From positions 1,364,001 to 1,428,000 of the forward strand of contig NZ_VSWH01000001.1 in the NCBI RefSeq assembly GCF_009602705.1: a DNA stretch of 64,000 nt. The letters run 5' to 3'. Under the pieces are notes generated by a model. It ran no database searches. It was not told the DNA's origin and saw only the letters and a program-made list of their open reading frames with translations. The stretch is from Chryseobacterium vaccae. GTDB lineage: Bacteria; Bacteroidota; Bacteroidia; Flavobacteriales; Weeksellaceae. Below are positions 1-9,156 of this stretch, piece by piece. How positions within the stretch are numbered: the first letter of the stretch is position 1; each line of letters begins with the position of its first letter. Both the position numbers and the translations under genes were made by a program.

Positions 1-129
1 GTCCGGTACAGTACCGAACTCTTTCATATAATAATATTGTTTAATTTTGTCTAAACTTTTGGGTGCAGTCTACCTTCGTTGGGATTTTTAAGCAAAACAA
101 CCTACAATTCAATCATTGCAGGATCTACC

Positions 130-1137
130 TTATTTTTTCACCAGCTCTACTCTACGGTTTTGCGCCTTCCCTTCTTCAGAACTATTATCTGCAATCGGGT
201 TTTTGCTGCCGAAGCCTTCTGCTGAAAGTCTTGCTTTATCAATACCGGAAGTGGTGATAGCATTCAATACGGCTGTAGCACGGTCTTTTGAGAGTTGGAT
301 ATTATGAGCATCATTTCCGCTGTTATCCGTATAGCCGTTAACGGCGAGTTTCAGATTGCTGTCGGTTTTCAGGACTTTTGTTATTTCATCTACGGCTGTT
401 TTGCCATCGGGTTTTAAGGTCGCTTTGTCTGTATCAAAATTAATGTGCAATACGGCCTTGCCTGTGGCATCCAATGCTTTTTTTATGTCATCAGATTTTA
501 ATATGGAAATTGTTTGCTCAAACGGGGCTTTCTGTAGAATTTGTATGGCTCCGGTCGCTGTATTTCCATAGAGCTGAATATAAATATCATCGCCATTTGT
601 CCTTCTTATGACATACACTTTTACGGGTTCATTCCAATAATCTATAGAACCTTCTTCTCCAAAATATTTGGCATCTTCTTTTATTCTGTCAAGCTCCTGC
701 TGAGGAACTTTACCATCAAATATTTTTACACCGCCCACCTTTGTAATGGCATCATCATAGCTTTTCAAAAAATAGGGTAACGACCAGTCTTCTTTATTGC
801 TTTTCTCGTTTACGACATAGGTTTTCCAAACTTTTCCTTCTATTGGTGTCATTACGCCTTTAAGAGGAAAAAACAGCATATCATAACTTCTTTGTACGGG
901 TTTGTTTTGGAATTCCAGGCCTTTGGGGAAACTGAAAAAGGGAAAATCACCCACTTCTGCGGAGGAAACCGGTATGGAGTTGATGTCAAAGCTATTTGTT
1001 CCTCCCGAAGACTTTTCTATAGCTGTGGGAGTTTCTATGGCGACCGTATCCTGTGCAGTACCTGTTTTTTGCTCAGATTTTTTATTACAAGCAGCAAGCA
1101 AAGCGCCTATTGATAGAATAATCAGCGTTTTTTTCAT
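130..1137 (-). CDS. OmpA-family outer-membrane lipoprotein
   Basis: Residues 1-17 form a lipoprotein signal ending in a lipobox (LLAAC, Cys17), so the mature protein should be lipid-anchored. Residues about 228-335 are an OmpA-like peptidoglycan-binding domain: NFDTDKATL opens it, NGYTDNSG holds the conserved Asp, and LSKDRA and NRRVEL close it. The middle (about 45-225) is a region I do not recognise. By family it should tether the outer membrane to peptidoglycan non-covalently. It is monocistronic, and the next gene is divergent. The start is fixed by the signal peptide. The family call is secure; the role of the middle region is unknown. Confidence 0.93.
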   Translation of the reverse strand: MKKTLIILSIGALLAACNKKSEQKTGTAQDTVAIETPTAIEKSSGGTNSFDINSIPVSSAEVGDFPFFSFPKGLEFQNKPVQRSYDMLFFPLKGVMTPIEGKVWKTYVVNEKSNKEDWSLPYFLKSYDDAITKVGGVKIFDGKVPQQELDRIKEDAKYFGEEGSIDYWNEPVKVYVIRRTNGDDIYIQLYGNTATGAIQILQKAPFEQTISILKSDDIKKALDATGKAVLHINFDTDKATLKPDGKTAVDEITKVLKTDSNLKLAVNGYTDNSGNDAHNIQLSKDRATAVLNAITTSGIDKARLSAEGFGSKNPIADNSSEEGKAQNRRVELVKK

Positions 1138-1464
1138 GTTAATAAATTTAGTTTTTGGGGGTATACAATTCTTTTAAATAAGGAGAAATAAAACAGTACA
1201 AATCTTTCATCTTCAACATTGTCCGGTATGTTTTTATACTGTACTATTTTCTGCGACACTAACTTACAAATAAAATACGAATGGGAAATCCCTGGCCTTA
1301 ATGAAATCAATTGAAAATTATCTGTTTCTTAGAGACTGTTTAAATTTCTAAATTTGATTTTTTGTATACCATTCAAATCTTTAAACAGCTTTATTCGGAT
1401 AAAATCATCTATACTTCTTTAAGCTTTCCTATTTAAATATTAAATTGCACCTACTTTAAAAACC
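1138..1464. other. Divergent intergenic region with long imperfect hairpin
   Basis: This 327-bp gap separates the divergent OmpA lipoprotein and AraC genes, so both promoters must lie here. CTGTTTAAA at 1336-1344 pairs exactly with TTTAAACAG at 1380-1388, and an inner AAATTTGA/TTCAAAT pair makes a long imperfect hairpin. The flank TAAAGCTGTTTAAA recurs (in either orientation) near 4557 and 57004, so it is a dispersed motif rather than a site for one gene. Confidence 0.5.
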
Positions 1465-2601
1465 ATGGACAAATACAGCTTTTTGGAAATAGCGGCGCTT
1501 ATCGGGATATTTTTGGTGCTGTTTCTTGCCTTGTTTTTACTTACTGTTAAAACAAAATATAAATTAGGAAACCGCCTTCTCGCTTTCTTCCTTTTTACAA
1601 ATGCTGTAGATGCATTGAAATTTTTGATGCGTGATTTCCCTGTTAATTTCATCAATCTTGAGGCGTTTCGCTGGAGTATTAACTATTTGGTTCCGGCATC
1701 GTTTTATCTCTATGTATTGTCCGTTTGTTTTTCCAACTTTCGATTAAAACCGAAACATTTATGGCACACCATTCCGTTTATTGCCTTCAATTTGTATATG
1801 GCGTATGGGATTTATTTTGAAGACAGAGCTTCGAAAGTGAGTTTCATCAATGCTTTGAGCGAATCACCTATCATGCAGTTTTTTCATATTCTTTTCGAAG
1901 TTCTATTTCAGGTTTATTTTATTGCTTCATTTTTGGTGATTAGAAAATCTAAAACCATCTATCTCGAGAATTATACAAATCCGGATATCTCTATCCTAAA
2001 TGCACTTTATAAAATAACAATTCTCTATTATGCCTTACATTTTATAGTCCTTATAAGATGGCTGGTTACTTTTATCTTTGGGTTGGGGGAAATCAGATCC
2101 TGGATTGTAACCCTCGATGGGTTTGCATTTTTATTTTGTACCTGCTGGTATCTATTTGTTGCGCTCAACAAGCCTGAATTTTTCAGAGGAGTGAATTCCG
2201 ATCTGAAACCTATTAAAGAAGGTATTCCGAAACAGAAAATCAGCCCCTTAACAGTTGAAGAAAAAGATAAGGAAATCAAACTCTTAAAAGATTTTATGCT
2301 GGAAAAAGAACCTTATCTGGATTCGTCATTAACTATTCAGGATTTATCTGAGCAGGTAAAAATTCCCGTAAAAGATTTATCTACTCTGATTAACCTGTAT
2401 ATGGATAAACACTTTTTCGATTTCGTGAATGAATATAGAATTGAAAAAGCAATGCAGATCCTGAAAGATCCTTCTCAAAAAGAACTGACTGTTTTGGAAA
2501 TCTTATATCAGGTTGGCTTTAATTCCAAATCTTCGTTTAATACTTCCTTCAAAAAATATACGGGAAAAACACCAACAGATTTTAGAAAACAAGCTTTGTA
2601 A
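1465..2601 (+). CDS. Membrane-bound AraC-family transcriptional regulator
   Basis: The N-terminal half (about 1-235) is a run of hydrophobic segments, the first at residues 6-28, looking like a 6-7 helix membrane domain. A charged linker follows, then an AraC-type double helix-turn-helix at about 275-378 (IQDLSEQVKIPVKDLSTLI, then VLEILYQVGFNSKSSFNTSF and the terminal GKTPTDFRKQ). This architecture is common in Flavobacteriia and suggests a membrane sensor that binds DNA directly. The ligand and targets cannot be read from sequence. It is divergent from the OmpA lipoprotein, which is a possible but untested target. Confidence 0.9.
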   Translation: MDKYSFLEIAALIGIFLVLFLALFLLTVKTKYKLGNRLLAFFLFTNAVDALKFLMRDFPVNFINLEAFRWSINYLVPASFYLYVLSVCFSNFRLKPKHLWHTIPFIAFNLYMAYGIYFEDRASKVSFINALSESPIMQFFHILFEVLFQVYFIASFLVIRKSKTIYLENYTNPDISILNALYKITILYYALHFIVLIRWLVTFIFGLGEIRSWIVTLDGFAFLFCTCWYLFVALNKPEFFRGVNSDLKPIKEGIPKQKISPLTVEEKDKEIKLLKDFMLEKEPYLDSSLTIQDLSEQVKIPVKDLSTLINLYMDKHFFDFVNEYRIEKAMQILKDPSQKELTVLEILYQVGFNSKSSFNTSFKKYTGKTPTDFRKQAL

Positions 2602-2690
2602 AATCCGATTTTTCCCGGAAAATGAGTTCGATTTTTTTTAATCGGTCGCGTATTAACATGCTCTGGCGCATTTTTGCAGCAAAATAATTA

Positions 2691-2900
2691 ACCTGAGTTC
2701 GGGTTAAGGGGTTTTATAAAAGGTTGGAAGATGGAAGAAGGAGGCTGGAAGTTACTTTTAGTTATAGCTACTGAAAACCTCTGTAAAATCAAATTAGCTA
2801 AAAAAGAGGGCAATCTATTATTGATGACCTTCAGAACCTCCCTCTTCCATCTCCCAGCTTCAAAACTCTATAAATCAAAAATTCTTATCCCGAATTGACG
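2691..2900 (+). repeat. MITE-like dispersed repeat, copy 1
   Basis: This noncoding element is bounded by imperfect terminal inverted repeats: CTGAGTTCGGGTTAAG at the left and CTTATCCCGAATTGACG at the right. Its core is nearly identical, in opposite orientation, to 14511-14697, for about 170 bp. A degenerate third copy is at 25834-25970. It has no ORF and lies between the AraC gene and the serine hydrolase gene. Size, terminal repeats and dispersal suit a non-autonomous mobile element; no transposase is present here. Confidence 0.75.
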
Positions 2901-3024
2901 TTAATTAAAAATAAAATGAATTACTATCAAAAAGTTTTCTGCAGCTTTGGTTCACCCATCAGGAAAATTGTTGTACTCAGGTTTATCAAAAGAATAGCAT
3001 AAAATCAAATTCAAAAAATTACTC

Positions 3025-4428
3025 ATGAAAAATATAATTGTAACCTTTCTTTTTCTTTTTTCAATACATGCATATGCTCAAAAAATTGAGAAAAACAGCC
3101 AAATCGTCAGGAATCAAATTGATTCTGTAATGACAAAATCTTACGAAAGAGGTTTATTTAATGGAAACGTCCTTATCGCTAAAAATAATAAAATCATCTA
3201 TCAAAAATCATTTGGCTTTACAGACGAAACGAAACAAACCCCTTTAACTGATCAGTCAATATTTAACCCGGGCTCTATTGCAAAGGAATTTAATGCGGTC
3301 TCCATCATGATTCTAGTGGAACGTGGCCTCCTTAATCTTGATGACCATATATCTAAATTTAATTTAGGACTGCCTAAATGGTCAGAAAAAGTTACCATAA
3401 GACACCTTATTAATTATGCCAGCGGTATTCCTAAAATCGAAAACAAACTCATAATTCCGAAAAATGATGAAGAGGCCTGGAAGATTCTGAGAAACAATGA
3501 TACCTTGTTGTTTGAACCCGGAACCAGTTACAGCTATGATAATAGCAATGTGTTTTTGCAAAGAAGAATCATTGAAAAGGTAACCGGAATATCCTATCAG
3601 GAATTTGTCACTAAAAATATAATTAAACCGTTGAAAATGACCAATTCAGTATTCGATCCGGAATTGGGTTATAAAAACCGAACCTCTTGTTATGATATGG
3701 ACAACGTCCGATGCCCGGAACTGGAATTTATAAGCGGCTGGCTTTGGGTAGACAGCAATGATCTGTACAAATGGCTTCATGCCATGAATTCTAATCGTTT
3801 AATATCCAAAAAATCCTTTCAGACTTTATTGAATAATCCATACGCAAAAGACGAAGGCGGATCACTTGGCAGATACTTTGAAAAAGAAGACCTACAAAGA
3901 CACAATGGCGTCTCGTATAAATTTGAATCCATTTTTTTAAACGATTTTAAAAATAACATTACGATCATTCTATTGTCCAATAATCTCAATAGAGTTTGGG
4001 ATCTGGGACATATTATTCACAACTTAATGCTGGGAAAAGCGTACGAAATTCCTAAAAGGTCTATTTATCAAGCCATAAGAAAGGAATCGCTTAACGATGT
4101 CAATAAAGGTATAAAGACCTATTTCTTGCTCAAAAAAAATTCTGAAAAAGAATACAGTTTTGAAAACCCAGGTGAACTGAATAAATTAGGATATGAATTA
4201 TTAAGAGGTGGAAATGTAGATTCAGCTATTAAAATTTTCAGTCTTAATGTTTCTGTGTTTCCTCAATCAGCCAACGTTTATGACAGCCGTGGGGAAGCTT
4301 ATTTCAATAAAAAAGAATATCAGTTATCAAAAGATGATTATCAGAAATCATTAGAGCTAGACCCAGCCAATAACAATGCGAAGGAAATGATTTTGAAAAT
4401 CAATCAGCTTTTGGCCACTAAAAAATAA
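3025..4428 (+). CDS. Secreted serine hydrolase (beta-lactamase class C/PBP fold) with C-terminal TPR
   Basis: A Sec signal peptide covers residues 1-18 (cleavage after AYA). The beta-lactamase class C fold follows: catalytic SxxK is S84-I-A-K87, the YxN motif is Y171-D-N173, and an HNG near residue 301 stands for the third motif. Residues about 385-460 are TPR-like (AYFNKKEYQLSKDDYQKSLELDP). Such hybrids are common in Bacteroidota and usually annotated as serine hydrolases; substrates range from D-Ala peptides to esters and cannot be chosen here. It is monocistronic, with a terminator right behind it. Confidence 0.9.
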   Translation: MKNIIVTFLFLFSIHAYAQKIEKNSQIVRNQIDSVMTKSYERGLFNGNVLIAKNNKIIYQKSFGFTDETKQTPLTDQSIFNPGSIAKEFNAVSIMILVERGLLNLDDHISKFNLGLPKWSEKVTIRHLINYASGIPKIENKLIIPKNDEEAWKILRNNDTLLFEPGTSYSYDNSNVFLQRRIIEKVTGISYQEFVTKNIIKPLKMTNSVFDPELGYKNRTSCYDMDNVRCPELEFISGWLWVDSNDLYKWLHAMNSNRLISKKSFQTLLNNPYAKDEGGSLGRYFEKEDLQRHNGVSYKFESIFLNDFKNNITIILLSNNLNRVWDLGHIIHNLMLGKAYEIPKRSIYQAIRKESLNDVNKGIKTYFLLKKNSEKEYSFENPGELNKLGYELLRGGNVDSAIKIFSLNVSVFPQSANVYDSRGEAYFNKKEYQLSKDDYQKSLELDPANNNAKEMILKINQLLATKK

Positions 4429-4473
4429 ATCATCGACAAAAATGTTTAGATAAACGGGCATTAAGTAACTTAA

Positions 4474-4506
4474 GGAGACAGCTATTTACGGGTTGTCTCT
4501 TTTTTA
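4474..4506 (+). terminator. Intrinsic terminator after the serine hydrolase
   Basis: GGAGACA at 4474-4480 pairs with TGTCTC at 4494-4499 and is followed directly by a run of Ts on the + strand, about 50 bp past the stop codon. Confidence 0.7.
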
Positions 4507-4573
4507 TGCCCGCTATATAATGGATATTTTCCCTAAAGTAACGAATCGTAATATTAAAGCTGTTTAAACTTTT

Positions 4574-4723
4574 TATTAAACCACAAAAGCCACAAAAGAT
4601 TTATTTTAAACACTTTAGTAATTTTTAAGTTTAAATACTTTGCGCATAGAAGTTCACATAAGCCTTTAAAAATCTTTGATTTTTATTCTTTTGACTACGC
4701 TGAACCTTCGGTTTGTGGTTAAG
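4574..4723. repeat. Dispersed repeat with TTAAACCACAAA ends
   Basis: A block of about 150 bp begins TTAAACCACAAA and ends TTTGTGGTTAAG, so its ends are inverted repeats. Parts of it (the ATACTTTG..AGAAGTTCAC segment, inverted, and the AAAATCTTTG..GGTTTGTGGTT segment, direct) recur at about 32770-32900. It has no ORF. It looks like a small non-autonomous element or relic in the 480-bp gap between two genes. Confidence 0.5.
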
Positions 4724-4819
4724 CTTAAAATGAGTTTAACAGACTTATTTTATATTTTTAATGTCCTGCTAAAAAGTTTAAACAAGTTTATCATGAAAAC
4801 TAAAAAATAGACACTCGTT

Positions 4820-4899
4820 CTCCGAAGTCTCCTGACTTTGGAGCAACTTTAAAAGAATGATTTCATTTTACTAGCGCAAAGTCTTCCGACGTTGCGTAG
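4820..4899. repeat. REP/BIME-like element (copy A1)
   Basis: Two hairpins lie about 30 bp apart: CTCCGAAGTC..GACTTTGGAG at 4820-4843 and GCGCAAAGTC..GACGTTGCGT at 4874-4898. The same two-hairpin layout recurs at about 32015, 49823, 50858, 57071, 57710 and 59661. It sits just downstream of the minus-strand gene at 4908. Confidence 0.7.
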
Positions 4900-4907
4900 T
4901 AGAGCCT

Positions 4908-6479
4908 TTACAAAGTACTGTTTGAATAAGGAATAGCTGTTTTCAATCTGGTTTCCAATTCTTTGCGGTTAATTTTGTGCAATTTCCCGTTTAAAAGAGA
5001 ATACCACAAATTTTGTTCATGATCCAAAAACATATTACAGTGACGGTACATATTGAATCGCGGATCAGAGATCTGCTCACTAAAATTGAAAACATAGCCT
5101 ATTTCGAAATGCCCGTCGGTAAAAACCAAACGGTCGTTACCTGCTATGAACCAGATTCCTTGAAGCGCATCATCCTTTACGGCGTTATAAAATACACCTT
5201 CGCCTGTAATTGCAGTAAGTTTGTTTTGAATTATTTTCGGAACTTCATCTTTCCCAAGTTCAAAGACACCGTTCCCTGAAAAAAGCAGCTGTCTATCCGG
5301 AGAAAGAATAGTCATGGCTTTATTTTGCATGATACTGTTAAGATACAAAGGGATTTCCTTTTTGAAAACTTTGCCCAAATCAATATTGGTTACATTGAAC
5401 GAACTATCAACAATGGATAAATTCAAACCGAAAAAAATGACAGATTGGTTGCTATTTACACCAATTGACAACCACTTTGGATTATTAGAGTAAGCACTTA
5501 TCTTAAGTTCGCTATATCTGAAACGTTTTTCTTCATTTGATTGCTTCTTAGTCATTAAAACCCCTTTGTTGTCGAGAATAACTTTCCAATAATCGTCTTC
5601 AAAATAATTAACTATTTTGGTTGGTGCTTCGTTGATTTTTTCAAAACTTTTATTGGTAATTAATAACTGATTTTCCAGATAAATAGCATAAGCACCTTGT
5701 GTTGCTATGATAAAGCTATCATAAGTGACTGGGGTAATTTCTTTTAATTCAATCCTTTTCTGTGGCTCCGACAACCTGTAATAAACAATAGCCTGATTTT
5801 TGTTATCCAAAAAGAGCAGGCGGCTCTCCCATTTGTCAAAATATACATGATGTTTTTCAAAATCTATAACAGCACACGATTCGCGGTCTATGAAATTAGG
5901 TGAATAGCCACCGATTCTATTAAGCCAATATTCATTTTGCAGCCTGCTTTTACCAAATGGGTCCCTGTACCATTTTGAGTATTTAACCGTATACTTTTCA
6001 TAAGCATACGATTCTCCAGTCATATTGGCATCTTTCCAGAAAACAGCAGGCATGAAAAAGATACCGCTGGAATATTGCTTTTTCTTTCCGGTAATCTGAA
6101 CCATCCAGAGCGGACAGTCTTCAAATGTAACAAAAGAGACATCTCCCTCTCTCGGGTAATCAAAACCGTTCTTACCAAAACCCAGATATTTCTGAAGCGC
6201 CAACTCACCCTCATCACTAAAAAAGGTAGTTGCAATTAAACTCAGATACTGCACGGCGTCACTTCCAACCTGTCCTTTTTTATCGGTTTTACCATAAACA
6301 TAATCCACGAAAAGTTCCATGCAGATCCATTCGTCGAAATCAAAACGTGTAAGAAAATCTTGAAGTTCCTGCGTTGCCTGCCCAAAATGCCTGCAATAGT
6401 CAATGATTTCAGATTTTGAAAGGATGGGTTTGCCTGCAGGAATATCGTTCCATTGCAGATTAAAAGTTTGTGTAGCCAT
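4908..6479 (-). CDS. Hypothetical protein, possible beta-propeller-like repeats
   Basis: A cytoplasmic-looking 523-residue protein without signal peptide or membrane segment. Residues 1-200 are mixed helix and strand. From about 205 onward there are recurring short strands ending in aromatic-hydrophobic pairs (VYFDKWESRLLFLDNK, QAIVYYRLSE, YAIYLENQLLIT), reminiscent of a degenerate WD40/propeller. I do not recognise a family. It is transcribed alone, with a strong hairpin upstream. The length and intact frame support a real gene; no function is proposed. Confidence 0.85.
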   Translation of the reverse strand: MATQTFNLQWNDIPAGKPILSKSEIIDYCRHFGQATQELQDFLTRFDFDEWICMELFVDYVYGKTDKKGQVGSDAVQYLSLIATTFFSDEGELALQKYLGFGKNGFDYPREGDVSFVTFEDCPLWMVQITGKKKQYSSGIFFMPAVFWKDANMTGESYAYEKYTVKYSKWYRDPFGKSRLQNEYWLNRIGGYSPNFIDRESCAVIDFEKHHVYFDKWESRLLFLDNKNQAIVYYRLSEPQKRIELKEITPVTYDSFIIATQGAYAIYLENQLLITNKSFEKINEAPTKIVNYFEDDYWKVILDNKGVLMTKKQSNEEKRFRYSELKISAYSNNPKWLSIGVNSNQSVIFFGLNLSIVDSSFNVTNIDLGKVFKKEIPLYLNSIMQNKAMTILSPDRQLLFSGNGVFELGKDEVPKIIQNKLTAITGEGVFYNAVKDDALQGIWFIAGNDRLVFTDGHFEIGYVFNFSEQISDPRFNMYRHCNMFLDHEQNLWYSLLNGKLHKINRKELETRLKTAIPYSNSTL

Positions 6480-6533
6480 TGTTTTTAGTTTTTTATTGCA
6501 GGATGTTCAACGGGTGAGTAATGATGATCAAAA

Positions 6534-6575
6534 CAGCAGGTATAAAGAATCCTTACTTTATTTTTATACCTGCTG
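6534..6575 (-). terminator. Strong hairpin between two minus-strand genes
   Basis: CAGCAGGTATAAA (6534-6546) pairs perfectly over 13 bp with TTTATACCTGCTG (6563-6575). On the minus strand it is followed by TTTTGATC. It lies some 240 bp past the stop of the hydrolase at 6815 and 55 bp before the start of the gene ending at 6479, so it could end the hydrolase transcript or act in the leader of the next gene. Confidence 0.5.
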
Positions 6576-6814
6576 ATCTTCTCATATAGTTCCATTGACA
6601 ATATTTGTTTTTTAAAAAGGCAGAATGAAAAGCCCTTGCCAAGCTTTATTATTTAATTCCTGCTGATGAGGAAGAGTAAAAGCTAGATTCCTGACAGTTT
6701 ATACTTGGGTTTATCAATTTAATGAAAATTATACTTTCTAAACAAAATATACTATAAATTATATAAAGGATTTTTTTGAACCGAACGAACATCAAACGGC
6801 TATGAATGCCTATT

Positions 6815-7900
6815 TCATTTGATCAGCTTATTATTTATTAAGAATGTTTTAATGTCATTAACTACTTCGTTCGGGCGTTCGTCTTTTACGCCATGCCAGG
6901 TGTTTTCATAAACTTTATGGACAATAAAAGGCGGGTGCTCAGCTGTAAGTTGATCGTTTTCTTCTTTAAAATCGAACCAGTCATTTTTGCTGATAGGGTC
7001 CAAAATGAGCACAGGTTTATTCAGATTTCGATAAATAATTTTAGGATTTAGCTGATGCGTTGAAGCACCAAAAGCCGTTTTAGAAGTAAAAGGAGTGTAA
7101 ATAATAGCAATGTTTTCTTCTGCAGAATTTTCGCCGGTAAGTTCTTCTGCTCCTGGGTTTATTTCATATTTCCCGTTTGCGTTTTTCTTGATCCGGGCGT
7201 AAGAAGTAAAAATTTCTTTTTTCAGTTTCTCATTTCCTTTTCCTTTTATACCCCAATTGTTATACATAAACCAATAAGCATCAAAGTCGTTATCAAAAAC
7301 CATTGTTTTTTTATTGGCATAATATTGTTTTGTTTCTTCAATATCTTTCCCAATGTTAGCCTGCTTTGCCTGAAAATCCCAGGCCACAGAACCGCCATCT
7401 TCCAAAATAAGAGCCTGAACCATTTCCGGATAAGCATCATAAAATGCCGAACTTATGGTTCCTCCTCTTGACCAGCCTCCGATAATTGCTTTTTTGACTT
7501 TCATTTTATCTAATAGAAATTTGATATCATCTGCAACGTGATAAACAGACAGGTCTTTTTGAGAGATGGGTGTAAATCCGTGTCCGTAGTAATCAATTGC
7601 AATGACGTGAAGATTCATTTTTACCAATTGGTCTATCACTTCGTATAGTTCATAGCCATTGCTATACGTTCCGTGAATCCAGACAAGTGTTGGATTTTTT
7701 TTATTTCCCCACTCTAAATAATGCATTTTTACATTATTCGTTTGAATATAATTTCCGTGTTGTTTTTCGTATTTATCAAACTCGGGTTTTAAATTCTGGA
7801 ACAGATTCCGTTGTGCTATAGAATCTACGGAAGCGTTTGTTTGCGCTTTTACCGATAAATACACAATGAGAGAAAGCAATAGAATGATATTTTTTTTCAT
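6815..7900 (-). CDS. Secreted alpha/beta hydrolase
   Basis: A Sec signal peptide (1-20, ending VKAQ) precedes an alpha/beta hydrolase fold. The oxyanion-hole HG is at H76-G77-T, the nucleophile elbow is G142-W-S144-R-G, the acid is probably in LILDPIS, and the catalytic His lies in the C-terminal TWHG. It starts 24 bp after the stop of another secreted alpha/beta hydrolase (7925-8866), so the two probably share a transcript. The substrate cannot be inferred; small esters or peptides are usual for the family. Confidence 0.9.
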   Translation of the reverse strand: MKKNIILLLSLIVYLSVKAQTNASVDSIAQRNLFQNLKPEFDKYEKQHGNYIQTNNVKMHYLEWGNKKNPTLVWIHGTYSNGYELYEVIDQLVKMNLHVIAIDYYGHGFTPISQKDLSVYHVADDIKFLLDKMKVKKAIIGGWSRGGTISSAFYDAYPEMVQALILEDGGSVAWDFQAKQANIGKDIEETKQYYANKKTMVFDNDFDAYWFMYNNWGIKGKGNEKLKKEIFTSYARIKKNANGKYEINPGAEELTGENSAEENIAIIYTPFTSKTAFGASTHQLNPKIIYRNLNKPVLILDPISKNDWFDFKEENDQLTAEHPPFIVHKVYENTWHGVKDERPNEVVNDIKTFLINNKLIK

Positions 7901-7924
7901 GGTTTACCTGTTTTTAAATTCTTT

Positions 7925-8866
7925 CTACCTGTTTTTTAAGGAATTTAGACAGTTTTTGTAAATATTGATTAGAGCTTCTGATACAATTTTGGGATCTTGC
8001 TGGTGTATTCCATGGCTGTAACGCGGCAACAACATCAGCTGGCTATTGCTGTTATTTTTTATCATCTCTGCATAATGGTTTATTCTTAATTCATCCAGCT
8101 CCTTCCACCACGGGATTAAATTGATCCCTAATTTCAGATTTTCGTTCATCTCTGTTTCATAATTTTCAATGTGCTTATTGTAAGAAATCATTACGGTTAC
8201 GGGAATGTCCTTAAGGGGTGGTAAGGATTTGTATTTTCTAAAGAATTCCGGTGAACTTTCATTCAGTTCTCTCTTTGCCTCATTTCGAAAACCATCTGAT
8301 GTTAAGGGATCATTTATGATGTTTTTAAGGTTGATCACAAATAACTCCCTATAACCTGTAGAACTTGATGTATTAATTTTCACTTTGTTGTCTTCGTCTT
8401 TTGTAAGCATAAAATCTGTAGGATCTATGAAAAAAAGACCACAAACTTCATTCGGATACATTGAGGCATACAAACGTATAAACGGTCCGCCTATTGAGTG
8501 TCCTACTAATAGATAAGGCGGACTTATTTTTAAAGCGGCTAACAAATCGTGAAGTCTTTTGATAACATCTTCATCTGTTTTTATGGAAGCATCTATTTCT
8601 GACTCCCCAATTCCATTCCTGTCATAAACTATCCCCGCAAAACTTTTTTGAACGAAAGGAAACAAACTTCCATATCCCCCACCTCCTGAACCGAGGCCAC
8701 TTTCAAAGATTACTATGGGTTCATTAGGTTTTCTTTCATCAAGTCCAAAAGTTTTATATGCTATTTGCTTATTGTTAATGGATACAAATTTTCTTTCAGA
8801 AGTCTGTGAAAAAACCAGTGTTATTGAAAAAAAAGTAATAAATACAGATATGATTATGGATTTCAT
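7925..8866 (-). CDS. Secreted alpha/beta hydrolase
   Basis: I start it at 8866 rather than at the longest possible start (8953), because MKSIIISVFITFFSIT begins a clean signal peptide ending VFSQ and the extra 29 residues would bury it. The motifs are an FESGLGSGGGG glycine-rich oxyanion loop, YDRNGIGESE, the elbow GHSIGG with the Ser nucleophile, and a late His in RYSHGIHQQ. It is first in a likely two-gene operon with the hydrolase at 6815. The fold is certain, the substrate unknown. Confidence 0.88.
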   Translation of the reverse strand: MKSIIISVFITFFSITLVFSQTSERKFVSINNKQIAYKTFGLDERKPNEPIVIFESGLGSGGGGYGSLFPFVQKSFAGIVYDRNGIGESEIDASIKTDEDVIKRLHDLLAALKISPPYLLVGHSIGGPFIRLYASMYPNEVCGLFFIDPTDFMLTKDEDNKVKINTSSSTGYRELFVINLKNIINDPLTSDGFRNEAKRELNESSPEFFRKYKSLPPLKDIPVTVMISYNKHIENYETEMNENLKLGINLIPWWKELDELRINHYAEMIKNNSNSQLMLLPRYSHGIHQQDPKIVSEALINIYKNCLNSLKNR

Positions 8867-9107
8867 TTTTTTTGATTTGGCATAAGTGTCAGGTCCTAAA
8901 ACTCCTGTTAACTCAGAAATATACACAATGTACATTCTGAATATTTTAAACAATATTAATGAATTTTTAGATGATAATATACTCTAATGTACGATTTAAC
9001 CCTAACATTACTTTTAGGTAAAAACACCAATTGATTTTCAAATATATACATCCAAAATAAATAAATTCTCATTTACGCCATGTGACATTATTGTATAGAA
9101 ATATAAA

Positions 9108-9140
9108 AACCGGATGATTGACATCCGGTTCCTGTTTTTT
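9108..9140. terminator. Bidirectional intrinsic terminator
   Basis: AACCGGATG (9108-9116) pairs with CATCCGGTT (9122-9130). T-rich tracts follow on both strands (CCTGTTTTTTTT on +, TTTATATTTC on -). It is placed to end the long minus-strand gene beginning at 12297. Confidence 0.8.
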
Positions 9141-9156
9141 TTGTGATAGCCTGAAT